DNA of 64,000 nucleotides from Variovorax sp. OV700 (GTDB taxonomy: Bacteria; Pseudomonadota; Gammaproteobacteria; Burkholderiales; Burkholderiaceae_C). Below, piece by piece: positions 47,205-57,241 of the stretch. The notes under the pieces were generated by a model, which did no database searches, was not told where the DNA came from, and saw only the letters and a list, made by a program, of their open reading frames with translations. The translations under genes and the position numbers were made by a program. How positions within the stretch are numbered: position 1 is the first letter of the stretch; each line of letters opens with the position of its first letter. Location of the stretch: contig NZ_FNDR01000005.1 in the NCBI RefSeq assembly GCF_900099805.1, forward strand, positions 248,001-312,000, read 5' to 3'.

Positions 47205-47435
47205 GGCTTGCTCCTTGAAGAAGGGAAGGTCTTCATTGGCGGGCGAATCGCGCCGCAACTCAAGCTCCAGCGCGTCCAGAAGGTTGTTCCAGAAGCTTTC
47301 ATAGTGGCGCAGCCATTCGTTGGCCGATGCGAGCGCCACCGGTTCCAGCCGGCAGACATGCGCGCGGCCCTGCACGTTGCGAGAAACCAGGCCCGCGCGC
47401 TCCAGCGCCTTGCCATGCTTCGATGCGCCCGGCAG
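47205..47435 (-). pseudogene. ArsR-family regulator remnant (5' deleted)
   Basis: On the minus strand, immediately after a TAA codon (47438-47436), the frame reads LPGASKHGKALERAGLVSRN and continues through GRAHVCRLEPVALASANEWL. This is the C-terminal half of an ArsR-type winged helix (the recognition-helix end, wing and dimer helix). The N-terminal half and the start codon are missing. The remnant then runs in frame into the SRPBCC start. An inverted repeat typical of an ArsR operator lies just upstream at 47438-47457, so the deletion probably removed only the regulator's N-terminal part. Such an allele would leave the SRPBCC gene unregulated. Confidence 0.68.
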
Positions 47436-47437
47436 TT

Positions 47438-47457
47438 ATTCAACCAGATAGTTGAAT
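47438..47457. promoter_or_regulatory. Inverted repeat, candidate operator of the lost ArsR regulator
   Basis: ATTCAAC (47438-47444) and GTTGAAT (47451-47457) are perfect 7-bp arms with a 6-bp spacer. The site lies just upstream of the ArsR remnant on the minus strand and 114 bp upstream of the beta-lactamase start on the plus strand. It resembles the TTCAAC/GTTGAA dyads seen upstream of ArsR-SRPBCC pairs. Confidence 0.6.
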
Positions 47458-47571
47458 GAGTTGCGCGGTTACACCCGATACAGGCGAGACGCGGTTGCGC
47501 TCCCTGGCGCTGGAGCCTGCGCGATGCCGCTCCTACGATTTCTCTCGTTCCATCCACTCGCTGACAAACAA

Positions 47572-48465
47572 ATGAAATCCTTTGCCAATCGCCGTACCTT
47601 CCTGCTTGCCGCCTCCGCTCTGCCGCTGGCCAGCGCCTGTACCGCGTGGTCCGCGAAAGAGCTGCAGGCCACATCGGCCGAGGCGCAGCTTGCGGCGCTC
47701 GAAAGCTCCGTGGGCGGCCGGCTCGGCGTGGCCGCGTTCGACACGGCTACCGGCGCGCGCGTACAGCACCGGGCAACCGAACGCTTCCCGCTGTGCAGCA
47801 CTTTCAAGACGATGCTGGCCGCGGCCATCCTCGAGCGCAGCGCCCGCGACAGCGCCCTGCTCGAGCGCCGCGTGAGCTACGGCAAGAGCGACATCCTGCC
47901 CCATTCGCCCATCACCGAAAAATACCTGGAGCAGGGCATGGCGGTCTCCGCGATGTGCGCCGCCACCATTCAATACAGCGACAACGCCGCGGCCAATCTG
48001 CTGATGAAAATTCTCGGCGGGCCTTCTGCAGTGACCGCGTTCGCGCGCTCCATCGGCGACCAGGCGTTCAGGCTCGATCGTTGGGAGACCGAACTCAACA
48101 GTGCCATTCCGGGCGATCCGCGCGACACCACGACGCCTGAGGCCATGGCCGCAAGCCTGCAGCGGCTGGTGCTGGGCGACGGGCTCGGGGCGACGCAACG
48201 CGGCCAGCTCCAGAACTGGCTGCTGGGCAATACCACCGGCGCCACGCGCATTCGCGCCGGCGTGCCGGCCGACTGGAAGGTGGGCGACAAGACCGGCGCT
48301 GGCTCGTACGGCACCGTGAACGACACGGGCGTGCTGTGGCCGCCAGTTGGCGCGCCGCTGGTGCTGGCGGTCTACCTGACGTTTCCGACGCGCAAGGATG
48401 CGGAGGGCCGCAACGACGTCATCGCGTCGGCGGCGCGCATCGTCGCGAACGCACTGCGGGCCTGA
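47572..48465 (+). CDS. bla: Class A beta-lactamase
   Basis: A 297-residue serine beta-lactamase. All active-site elements are present: S76-T-F-K79 (Ambler S70-K73), S136-D-N138 (S130-D-N), E172 in ETELN (E166) and K240-T-G (K234). Cys at 75 and 129 match Ambler 69 and 123; there is no Cys at Ambler 238, so the carbapenemase-type 69-238 disulfide is absent. The N-terminus has a twin-arginine-like motif ([15 protein letters not shown]), suggesting Tat export. No AmpR-type regulator is adjacent. It appears to be an intrinsic chromosomal enzyme with no mobile elements nearby. Confidence 0.95.
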   Translation: MKSFANRRTFLLAASALPLASACTAWSAKELQATSAEAQLAALESSVGGRLGVAAFDTATGARVQHRATERFPLCSTFKTMLAAAILERSARDSALLERRVSYGKSDILPHSPITEKYLEQGMAVSAMCAATIQYSDNAAANLLMKILGGPSAVTAFARSIGDQAFRLDRWETELNSAIPGDPRDTTTPEAMAASLQRLVLGDGLGATQRGQLQNWLLGNTTGATRIRAGVPADWKVGDKTGAGSYGTVNDTGVLWPPVGAPLVLAVYLTFPTRKDAEGRNDVIASAARIVANALRA

Positions 48466-48481
48466 GCCCAGCGCCTACGCA

Positions 48482-49783
48482 TTACTCTTCGCTGGTCCAC
48501 TCCACCTGCGCGCCGAGGCTGCGCAGGTTTTCGGCGAAGCGGGGATGGGCCCGGCGGATCGGTGTGGCATTGCGGATTTCGGAGCGGCCCTCGATGCTGG
48601 CCGCGACCATGAAGAGCGCAATTGCCACCCGGATGATGTAGGGGCTCTCGACCACGGCGGGCGTCAGGGGGCTGCCGCCGAAGCTGATGAGCCGGTGCGG
48701 GTCCGAGGAAAAAACATGGGCGCCGAACTTCGAGAGTTCACCGGTCCACCCCAGTGCGCCGTCGTAAACCTTGTTCCAGAACATCGCATTGCCATGGGCA
48801 CGTACGCCCAGCGCAATGAAGATGGGAAGCAGGTCGACCGGAAAGTAGGGCCAGGGCGCAGCCTCCACCTTGGTGAGCACGTTGCTGGTGAAAGGCGTCT
48901 GCACCTTCAGCGGACCGGCGCAGCTGGCGCGCGACCAGCCGTCTTCGTGCGCGATGGTGACGCCGAACTTGGCGAAGGTGCGGTCGATCAGCGGAAAATT
49001 ATCGGGCGCGCTGTTGCGCACGACCACGTCGCCGCCCGTGATGGCACCCAGCGCCAGGAAGGTGGTGATTTCGTGGAAGTCTTCGTCGAAGCGGAACTCT
49101 CCGCCACGCAAGGCGTTGCCGCCATGCACCGTGAGCCGCGAGGTGCCGATGCCTTCGATGCGCACGCCCAGCATGGCCATGAAGCGGCAGAACTCCTGCA
49201 CGTGCGGCTCGGACGCCGCGTTGGTGAGCGTGGATGTGCCTTTGGCCGCCGCCGCGCACAGCACGAAGTTCTCGGTCGTCGTGACGGACGCATAGTCGAG
49301 CCAGTGCTCGGTGGGCGTGAGCGGTCCGTCGCACCGAACCAGGAGCGAGCCGCTGGCGCGCTCCACCTGGCCGCCGAAGCGGCGGAACACGTCGACGTGC
49401 GGATCGATCTCGCGCACCCCCAGCGTGCAGCCCTTGACGTTGTCCTCGAGCCGCGCAATACCAAAGCGCGCGAGCAGCGGGGGCACCAGCATGATCGACG
49501 AGCGCATTTCCTCCGGCAGGCGGTCGCGCGCGGCGTCAAAAGCCGTTTCGCGGTGGTGCAGATCGAGCGTGCCGGTGGCGTGGTCCATGCGCGCCTCGCT
49601 GCCCAGGCTGCGAAAGATGTCGAGGATCTTGCGTACGTCGGTGATGTCCGGCACGCCATGCAGGCGCAGCGGCTCGTTCGTGAGCAGCGTGGCGCACAGC
49701 ACGGGCAGCACGGCGTTCTTGTTGGCGGAAGGGGTGATGCGGCCGCGAAGCGGCGTGCCGCCATGCACGATGAGGTTGGACAT
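48482..49783 (-). CDS. murA: UDP-N-acetylglucosamine 1-carboxyvinyltransferase (MurA homologue)
   Basis: A 433-residue EPSP-synthase-fold enzyme. SANKNAVLPVL holds the conserved Lys-Asn pair, and NVKGCTLGVREIDPHVDVF holds the active-site Cys (fosfomycin target). MurA makes the first committed peptidoglycan precursor. The sequence departs from housekeeping MurA elsewhere (for example DYASVTTTENFVL where VTGTENL is usual), and no cell-wall or his genes adjoin, so it may be a second, divergent copy. It lies 24 bp downstream of an XRE-type gene on the same strand. Confidence 0.88.
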   Translation of the reverse strand: MSNLIVHGGTPLRGRITPSANKNAVLPVLCATLLTNEPLRLHGVPDITDVRKILDIFRSLGSEARMDHATGTLDLHHRETAFDAARDRLPEEMRSSIMLVPPLLARFGIARLEDNVKGCTLGVREIDPHVDVFRRFGGQVERASGSLLVRCDGPLTPTEHWLDYASVTTTENFVLCAAAAKGTSTLTNAASEPHVQEFCRFMAMLGVRIEGIGTSRLTVHGGNALRGGEFRFDEDFHEITTFLALGAITGGDVVVRNSAPDNFPLIDRTFAKFGVTIAHEDGWSRASCAGPLKVQTPFTSNVLTKVEAAPWPYFPVDLLPIFIALGVRAHGNAMFWNKVYDGALGWTGELSKFGAHVFSSDPHRLISFGGSPLTPAVVESPYIIRVAIALFMVAASIEGRSEIRNATPIRRAHPRFAENLRSLGAQVEWTSEE

Positions 49784-49806
49784 GGGAATGCGGGGCCTGG
49801 AGCGAT

Positions 49807-50247
49807 TTAGTCCGCGCCCAGTTGCTCCGCGGCTTCACGCGGCCGCAGTCCGCGCACCGATGCCAGGCCTTCGAGCTGCGCCTTGCGGGGACGGGCCTTG
49901 CCCTGTTCCCATTTGTAGATGGTCTGGCCGGTAACGCCCACCAGCTTGCCGTAGGCCGCGGCCGAAAGGCCGAGCTTCTCGCGGTGCGTGGCCAGGCGGC
50001 TGGCGCTGAAGCGGCGGGCCGGTCCGGAGTCGCCTGCTTCGTCGGCATCGCCTTCGGGGGAGACGCGCGCGGACACCTTGGTGGTGCGTCGCAGTTCCTT
50101 TTCCAGTTTCTCGACCTGCCGGCGCAATGCGGCGATGGAGGCACGATGGTGCGTGGATGCTTTTTTCAGCGTTTCGATCTCTGTGCGCACCTCCTTGCGG
50201 GCAACACGGGAAATCTCGGCTTTGAGGATGGAGGCGATATTTGGCAT
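49807..50247 (-). CDS. XRE-type helix-turn-helix protein with N-terminal coiled coil
   Basis: A 146-residue protein starting at ATG 50247 (MPNIASILKAEISRVARKEVR). Residues 1-70 form a basic coiled coil and residues 90-140 an XRE helix-turn-helix (LGLSAAAYGKLVGVTGQTIY followed by KWEQGKARPR). A DNA-binding protein. It is placed directly before the murA homologue and may regulate it; the target is otherwise unknown. Confidence 0.84.
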   Translation of the reverse strand: MPNIASILKAEISRVARKEVRTEIETLKKASTHHRASIAALRRQVEKLEKELRRTTKVSARVSPEGDADEAGDSGPARRFSASRLATHREKLGLSAAAYGKLVGVTGQTIYKWEQGKARPRKAQLEGLASVRGLRPREAAEQLGAD

Positions 50248-50340
50248 GGGCGCATTTTGCACATCTCTTGGGACGTGTTGCCTTGGGAGATACGGCAACA
50301 CGCGCCTGCGGCCCTTGAAGGCCGGGCCGGCGGCCTGTCG

Positions 50341-50961
50341 TCAGAGCACGAAGCAGCCCACGGACACGAAGTGGCTCGCGGTGCCCGCAAGAACGAACAG
50401 GTGCCAGGTGCCATGCGCATGCCTGAAGCCCCGCCGGTTCCGGTAGAACACCGTGCCCACGGTGTAGAGCACGCTGCCGGCCAAAAGCCAGGCCAGTCCG
50501 CCGCTCTCGAGCCGGGCGGCCAGTGGCACGGCCGCCAGCACGCCGAGCCAGCCCATGCCGATGTAGAGCGTCAACGCCGGCTTGGTTGCCGCGCCCTTGC
50601 CCTGCAACAGCTCGCGGCTTATGCCGAAAAGCGCGGCGCTCCATACGGCGGCAAGCAGCAGCCAGCCCCACAAGCCATTCAAAGTGACCAGTGCGAACGG
50701 CGTGTAGGTACCCCCGATCAGCAGGTAGATGGCGCAGTGGTCGGCCTTTTCCCAAAGGCGCTTGCGAGGCCCCCGCGTGCTGTGGAACAGCGTGGACGCC
50801 GCATACAGCGCCACCGCCGAAAGCGAGAACACCAGTGCGCCGGCAATCCGCGCGGGGTCGCCGGTGGGCACGGTCTTGGCAAGCAGCAGGGCCGTGGCCA
50901 CCAGGGCGAGCACCAGACCGAGCAGATGGGTGTAGCCGTTGAGCCGTTCGCCGGGGTACAT
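50341..50961 (-). CDS. Hemolysin III/PAQR family membrane protein
   Basis: A 206-residue protein with seven predicted membrane helices. Conserved PAQR/HlyIII features are GYTHLLGLVLA, the zinc-type STLFHST, KADHCAIYLLIGGTYTPF, and the C-terminal FRHAHGTWHLFVLAGTASHF with the His pair. Family members (YqfA, hemolysin III) are integral membrane proteins related to adiponectin receptors, probably metal-dependent hydrolases; true haemolytic activity is doubtful. Confidence 0.93.
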   Translation of the reverse strand: MYPGERLNGYTHLLGLVLALVATALLLAKTVPTGDPARIAGALVFSLSAVALYAASTLFHSTRGPRKRLWEKADHCAIYLLIGGTYTPFALVTLNGLWGWLLLAAVWSAALFGISRELLQGKGAATKPALTLYIGMGWLGVLAAVPLAARLESGGLAWLLAGSVLYTVGTVFYRNRRGFRHAHGTWHLFVLAGTASHFVSVGCFVL

Positions 50962-51083
50962 CGAGTCGGGAGTGCAGTCTTGGTTATGGAGGGCAAAGGC
51001 CAGCGGATGCTAGGTTTGCCTCATGACGGCGCGGTGACCGCAGCCCGGGTTGCTCGACCCGCCGGCGCAGCACGCCGGAGCGC

Positions 51084-52499
51084 TCAGGCCCCGAAGGCGT
51101 CCTGCAGCGTCTGCGCGATATCGGCCGCGAGCGCATCGCGCTGCGGCGCGGGGCGCCAGAAGGTGCGCGCTGCCACGCCGGCCGATTCCCACTCCGGATG
51201 GCTGCGCGCGGGCCGTGCCGCCCGCACGGCGGCGGCAGTGGCGCGCGTCGGCGCGTCCTGCGTCGCGCTCGTCTCGGCTGCGATGCGGCCGGTGGCTGCA
51301 TGCCCGCGGCGCTCCAGTGCCCGCGCGAGTTTCAGCTGCCATGCCACCAGCGCAAAGAGCACGCCGTCTTCGACCGTGAGCTCGTGCACGTTGCGCAGCC
51401 TGTTCGCCAGCTTGCGCCCGAAGGGGCCCCAGCCCTGCGACACCGCGCCGCCGATGGCGCCGCCCACCGCGGCACCGGTGCCGAGCGAAATGCCGGCCAC
51501 CGCCAGGTCCGCCACCACGCCCACGGCCGCGCCGATGACCGCGCCCTTGCCGAGCCGCAGGCCGGCTTCCTTCATGGCTTCCGGGCTGAAGAAATCCAGC
51601 GTCCAGCGGCCTTCGATGAGCGGCAGCGGCGCCTCGCCGGCATCGTTCTGGCGGAAGCCGTAGAGCGCGAGCAGGTCGTCGGTGCAGCGCTGCGCCTTGT
51701 CGAACACGTCTTTCTGCAGCGCTGCGATGAACGCTTTTCGGCGTGTCGTGTCGGCGAACTCTTCGGCAGGCATGCTGCGGCGCAACGCGGCAGCGTCGAT
51801 CAACAACCCGGCAATGCGCGTGCAAGCCGCGCGGCGGCGCTCGGCGGCCTCGGCGGTCAATGAATCCACCACGCCGCGCAGCAGCTCGCGCCGGTCGCGC
51901 AGCAGGGTGGAGAGATCGTTGTACAACTCGCGCTCCGCCCCCACGAAAGGCGCGGCGGCATCGAAGCTCACCTGCACGTGCAGGCCGTAGGCCGAGAGCA
52001 GTTCCTTCCAGGCCGGCTCGCGGCTGGCCCCGTCGCGCACGAAGTTCAGCACCGGCATCACGGGCCGGGCGCAGGAGTTGAGCAGTTCGATCTCGTCGCG
52101 GAACTTGGGCAGCACCGGCTCGCGCACGTCGATGACGAGAAACGCCGCATCGATGTCGAGCATGGTGCGCAGCACCTTGGCCTCCTGCTCGAACACGCCG
52201 TGGGCTTCAGGGCCTTGCAGGAACAGCCGGATGCGCTCGGGCGGCGTGGCCTGCGGGTCCAGGCCCGCCAGGTGCTCGCGGAGCGCCACCGCGTCTTCGA
52301 GCCCCGGCGTGTCGAAGAAGCGCACCGCAGGCTGGCCGTTCACTTCGAGATCGACCGACTCCACGTGGCGCGTGGTGCCGGGGCGCTGCGACACCTCGCC
52401 GAAGCTCGCGTGCCGCGTCAGCGTGCGTAGCAAAGAGGTCTTGCCCGCGTTGGTGTGGCCGACAACGGCGATGCGGATGGCGTGCTGTGTCGTCGTCAT
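51084..52499 (-). CDS. GTPase with C-terminal DUF3482
   Basis: A 471-residue protein starting at ATG 52499. An Era/TrmE-like G domain comes first: P-loop GHTNAGKTSL (G14-K20), switch TTRHVES, G3 FFDTPGLED, and a variant G4 NFVRDG. The second half contains a glycine-rich hydrophobic stretch (about 355-395) and helical DUF3482. It overlaps the DUF2868 gene by 4 bp (ATGA). DUF2868 and DUF3482 genes occur as a pair in many proteobacteria; the complex probably works at the inner membrane. Function unknown. Confidence 0.88.
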   Translation of the reverse strand: MTTTQHAIRIAVVGHTNAGKTSLLRTLTRHASFGEVSQRPGTTRHVESVDLEVNGQPAVRFFDTPGLEDAVALREHLAGLDPQATPPERIRLFLQGPEAHGVFEQEAKVLRTMLDIDAAFLVIDVREPVLPKFRDEIELLNSCARPVMPVLNFVRDGASREPAWKELLSAYGLHVQVSFDAAAPFVGAERELYNDLSTLLRDRRELLRGVVDSLTAEAAERRRAACTRIAGLLIDAAALRRSMPAEEFADTTRRKAFIAALQKDVFDKAQRCTDDLLALYGFRQNDAGEAPLPLIEGRWTLDFFSPEAMKEAGLRLGKGAVIGAAVGVVADLAVAGISLGTGAAVGGAIGGAVSQGWGPFGRKLANRLRNVHELTVEDGVLFALVAWQLKLARALERRGHAATGRIAAETSATQDAPTRATAAAVRAARPARSHPEWESAGVAARTFWRPAPQRDALAADIAQTLQDAFGA

Positions 52500-53908
52500 G
52501 GTGTGGCTGCGCCCAGGCCCTGCAATGCGTCTTCGAGCTTGTGCGTGGCCGCCACGCGCGGCAGGCCGGTGCCCTGCAGCCAGTCGATCCAGCGTTGCGA
52601 TGCGCCGGTGTTCGCTGCGTCCCTGGTGGCATCGGCCAGCCACAGCCGGCATTCGCCGCAATGGGCCAGCAGGTCGCGCAGGAAGCGTTCGGTGCCACGG
52701 TCGGGGCTCGATGCCGCATGGCACACCAGCAGCACGGCACGCGGGCGGACCGCTGCCAACCGGTCGAGCAGGGCGCGGCGCGCGAGTGCGCTGCCGTCGA
52801 TCCGCTGCATCTCGGTGGTCGCGGTGGCTTGCAGGCCTTCGGGTGGCCATGGCGCATCCGGTGGCAGTTCGAAGCCGATGACGAACAGGGTGTCCCGCAG
52901 GTCCGAGGGCGTCAGCCCGTCAGGCGTGATGCCTGGTGCCCGTCCCGGGTCGGCATCGACGATGGCGGGCGGCGCGAGTGCGGCAAAGCGCGCCTTCAAC
53001 TTGCGGTAGTAGGGTTCGCTCCAGTCGGGCTGGAGCGCAGCCCGGCGCCGGTGCCACACCACAGCGCTCAGCAATACGAGCGCCAGCCGCGGCAGCAGGC
53101 CGTACACGACGATGCAGCCGGTGAGCCACAGCGCCCACGTGCGCTGGCCCCCGGCGTTTGGAGTGGCCGAGAGCACGGCCTGTGCATCGGGAACCGGAAA
53201 GCCCATCTGCGCCGGGGCCCAGCCCAGCACCTGCACGCCGCGCACGAAAAAGGCCGGGTCGAGGATCGTCGTTTCCCAGCTCAGCGTGTAGCTGCGGAAC
53301 GCCAGCGCGAACAGCAGCGCGGCCAGTACCACCGCAAAAGAGAGCGACCAGATGCCGTGGCTCACGAGCCCAAAGGCCCAGGGCAGCAGCCTGGCGCGCG
53401 CCAGGAGCCCGGTGGCGGCGCGCACCAGCACCGGTGCCTGGCCGCGCTTGCCGCCGGCGACGCGCGCGGTGAGCGACAGCCAGATCCAGCCGAGCGAGCT
53501 GGTATTGAAGGAACCGAGCGGCAGCCAAAGGCCGACCAGCCAGAACAACAGCGTGAGCAGGTGAATGCCCAGCAGGCTCACAAGCGCGACGATCACATTG
53601 ATGTGCCGGTCCCCGCCGCCGACCACGTTGCCCGCGAGCCCCAGGCCGGCAACGACGACGAGCGCGACCAGGCCGAGAAGCACCCATGGGCCCCATTGGC
53701 GCGTGCGAGCCAGTTCGGATTGCAGCCCGATGCGTTCGCCCAACTGAAGCGCCCGCGCCGTGATGCGTGTGTGTTCGTCAGGTGCGCGCGAGGCGGCGAT
53801 GCGCATGGCTTGTGCATCGTCGAGTGGACCTTTCTCCTCGGTCCATCGGATCGCCTCGGTAATGACCGCGTCCGGAAAAGCAGATTCGCGCAACGCGGTG
53901 TTGGTCAA
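52496..53908 (-). CDS. DUF2868 multi-span membrane protein
   Basis: A 470-residue protein; the likely start is TTG 53908 (MTNTALRESAFPDAVITEAI) behind GAAGGGAC. It has several transmembrane helices in residues 75-330 and a cytosolic C-terminus with a Rossmann-like PRAVLLVCHAASSPDRGTE segment. DUF2868 proteins are nearly always paired with the DUF3482 GTPase that follows. No transporter or enzyme motif is recognised. No ATG in this region gives a better start. Confidence 0.82.
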   Translation of the reverse strand: MTNTALRESAFPDAVITEAIRWTEEKGPLDDAQAMRIAASRAPDEHTRITARALQLGERIGLQSELARTRQWGPWVLLGLVALVVVAGLGLAGNVVGGGDRHINVIVALVSLLGIHLLTLLFWLVGLWLPLGSFNTSSLGWIWLSLTARVAGGKRGQAPVLVRAATGLLARARLLPWAFGLVSHGIWSLSFAVVLAALLFALAFRSYTLSWETTILDPAFFVRGVQVLGWAPAQMGFPVPDAQAVLSATPNAGGQRTWALWLTGCIVVYGLLPRLALVLLSAVVWHRRRAALQPDWSEPYYRKLKARFAALAPPAIVDADPGRAPGITPDGLTPSDLRDTLFVIGFELPPDAPWPPEGLQATATTEMQRIDGSALARRALLDRLAAVRPRAVLLVCHAASSPDRGTERFLRDLLAHCGECRLWLADATRDAANTGASQRWIDWLQGTGLPRVAATHKLEDALQGLGAATP

Positions 53909-53992
53909 CAGGGTCCCTTCGCAAGTGGCGCTCCGCGGTAGCGGGGCGCGCGAATTATGCCCGGCGCGCTGCTGCGAAGGCCCCATGAGAAA

Positions 53993-54014
53993 CGGGGCCG
54001 CAAACACGGCCCCG
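53993..54014 (-). terminator. Rho-independent terminator after the small membrane-peptide gene
   Basis: CGGGGCCG (53993-54000) and CGGCCCCG (54007-54014) form an 8-bp stem with a 6-nt loop. On the minus strand it is followed by TTTCTC, and on the plus strand by TTTT. It fits as the end of the minus-strand 24-residue gene at 54054-54128. Confidence 0.65.
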
Positions 54015-54053
54015 CTTTTGTTCAGCGTGCGAGTCGAAAACGCGTGCCCGGTC

Positions 54054-54128
54054 TCAGCGAAGGCCGAAGAACGAAAGCACGGCCACGACAACCACGATCA
54101 GACCGACGATGTAGATGATGGAATTCAC
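54054..54128 (-). CDS. Tiny single-span membrane protein (24 residues)
   Basis: GTG at 54128-54126, behind GAGGAGTCCTCGC, opens a 24-residue peptide beginning MNSIIYIVGLIVVVVAVLSF and ending GLR. It is one complete transmembrane helix with a short basic end. I have seen near-identical tiny proteins annotated in Burkholderiales, and the ribosome-binding site, stop codon and downstream hairpin all fit. Function unknown; such peptides often modulate larger membrane proteins. Confidence 0.72.
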   Translation of the reverse strand: MNSIIYIVGLIVVVVAVLSFFGLR

Positions 54129-54309
54129 GCGAGGACTCCTCGTTGTTGACGACAGCTTCAGCATCGCGCCCGGCTGGGCGGGTTGCTGTCGGCGAGGGGC
54201 GGCCTGTGCTGTAGGACTCGCGAAGACCCGTCCGAGCGCTTTCGCCGTGCCCGTGCACGGGGGCCGGCTTGCCGTGGTGCCGTAACGCTTGCTGACAAAT
54301 AGGCCGCGT

Positions 54310-56169
<1,860 letters not shown>

Positions 56170-56199
56170 GGCGGGCGGTCTCCAGGCGGATTTGCGACT

Positions 56200-57141
56200 T
56201 TAGCCCGGGCTGGCATGTCCTTGCCCCGAAAGGGTGCGTTTCGCAGCGGCCGGAGGCTGGCCGCCCAGCCGCTCGCCGAGGAAGTCGATGAAGCTGCGCA
56301 GCTTGGGCGCCATGTACTGGCGGCTGGTGTACACCGCAAACAGCGTGACCGGATGCGGAGCGTGGTCGGGCAGCAGCCGCACCAGCCGGCCCGCTGCCAG
56401 ATCGTCGTCGATCAGCCATTCGGGCAAGAAGGCAATGCCCATGTCCGCGCGCACCGCATGCAGGGTGAGCGTGGTGTCGTCCGACCGCATCGCGGGTGTG
56501 AGCCGCAGCGGAAACATCCGCCCGCCCGGTCCCTTGAGCGAGAGGTTGTCGAGGTTCACGTAGCTCGGCACGATGGCGCCGAGCCGTCCCACGTCGGCCG
56601 GCAGCGTGGGGCTGCCCATGCGGCGCAGGTAGGCGGGCGTGCCCGCCAGATGAAAGGGCACGCGGCACAGCGGCCGCGCGATGAGCGCCGGGGAGGGCTC
56701 CTGGGTGGCGCGCAGCGCCAGGTCATAGCCGTCCGCCGCGAGGTCGACTTTGCGGTTCTCCAGGTGGATGTCGATCAGCACTTCGGGGAAGCGCTCACGG
56801 TAGTCGGCCAGCACGCGCGCAAAGCGCGGCGTGGCACACCACACCGGCGCGCTCACCTTGAGCTGGCCGCGCGGCGCCTCGCTCTTCTGGCCGATGGCCG
56901 CCTCGGCGGCATCGAGCAGGTCGAGCGCTCGCCGGCTCTGGTCGTACCAGGCGGTGCCGGCCTCGGTCAGGCTCAAGTGGCGGCTCGAGCGGTGCAGCAA
57001 ACGCGCACCCAGCGATTTTTCGAGCTGCGCCACGTGCTTGCTGGCCATCGGCGGCGACATCGACAGGCGCTCCGCCGCGGCCACGAAGCTGCCTGATTCG
57101 ACGACCTCTCGAAACACGCGCAGGCTGGTCAGGCGGTCCAT
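56200..57141 (-). CDS. LysR-family regulator, divergent from a DODA-type dioxygenase gene
   Basis: A 313-residue LysR protein starting at ATG 57141 (MDRLTSLRVFREVVESGSF). Its helix-turn-helix AAAERLSMSPPMASKHVAQL belongs to the large LTTR subgroup that controls divergent oxidoreductases. It is divergent from the dioxygenase gene at 57242, with an ATTTCC/GGAAAT dyad in between, so that gene is its probable target. Confidence 0.9.
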   Translation of the reverse strand: MDRLTSLRVFREVVESGSFVAAAERLSMSPPMASKHVAQLEKSLGARLLHRSSRHLSLTEAGTAWYDQSRRALDLLDAAEAAIGQKSEAPRGQLKVSAPVWCATPRFARVLADYRERFPEVLIDIHLENRKVDLAADGYDLALRATQEPSPALIARPLCRVPFHLAGTPAYLRRMGSPTLPADVGRLGAIVPSYVNLDNLSLKGPGGRMFPLRLTPAMRSDDTTLTLHAVRADMGIAFLPEWLIDDDLAAGRLVRLLPDHAPHPVTLFAVYTSRQYMAPKLRSFIDFLGERLGGQPPAAAKRTLSGQGHASPG

Positions 57142-57187
57142 GGAAGCTTTCCTGTGGAGAAATGAATCGATGCATCCTAGCCTGTCG

Positions 57188-57204
57188 ATTTCCTGGTGGG
57201 AAAT
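57188..57204. promoter_or_regulatory. ATTTCC-N5-GGAAAT inverted repeat, candidate LysR operator
   Basis: ATTTCC (57188-57193) and GGAAAT (57199-57204) form a perfect 6-bp dyad with a 5-bp spacer in the gap between the LysR gene and the dioxygenase gene. It has the T-N11-A type symmetry of LysR sites. It overlaps an upstream ATG (57203), which argues that the dioxygenase starts later, at TTG 57242. Confidence 0.5.
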
Positions 57205-57241
57205 GTCTACAGTCGATGCAACGCTTTCAAGGAGCATCGAC

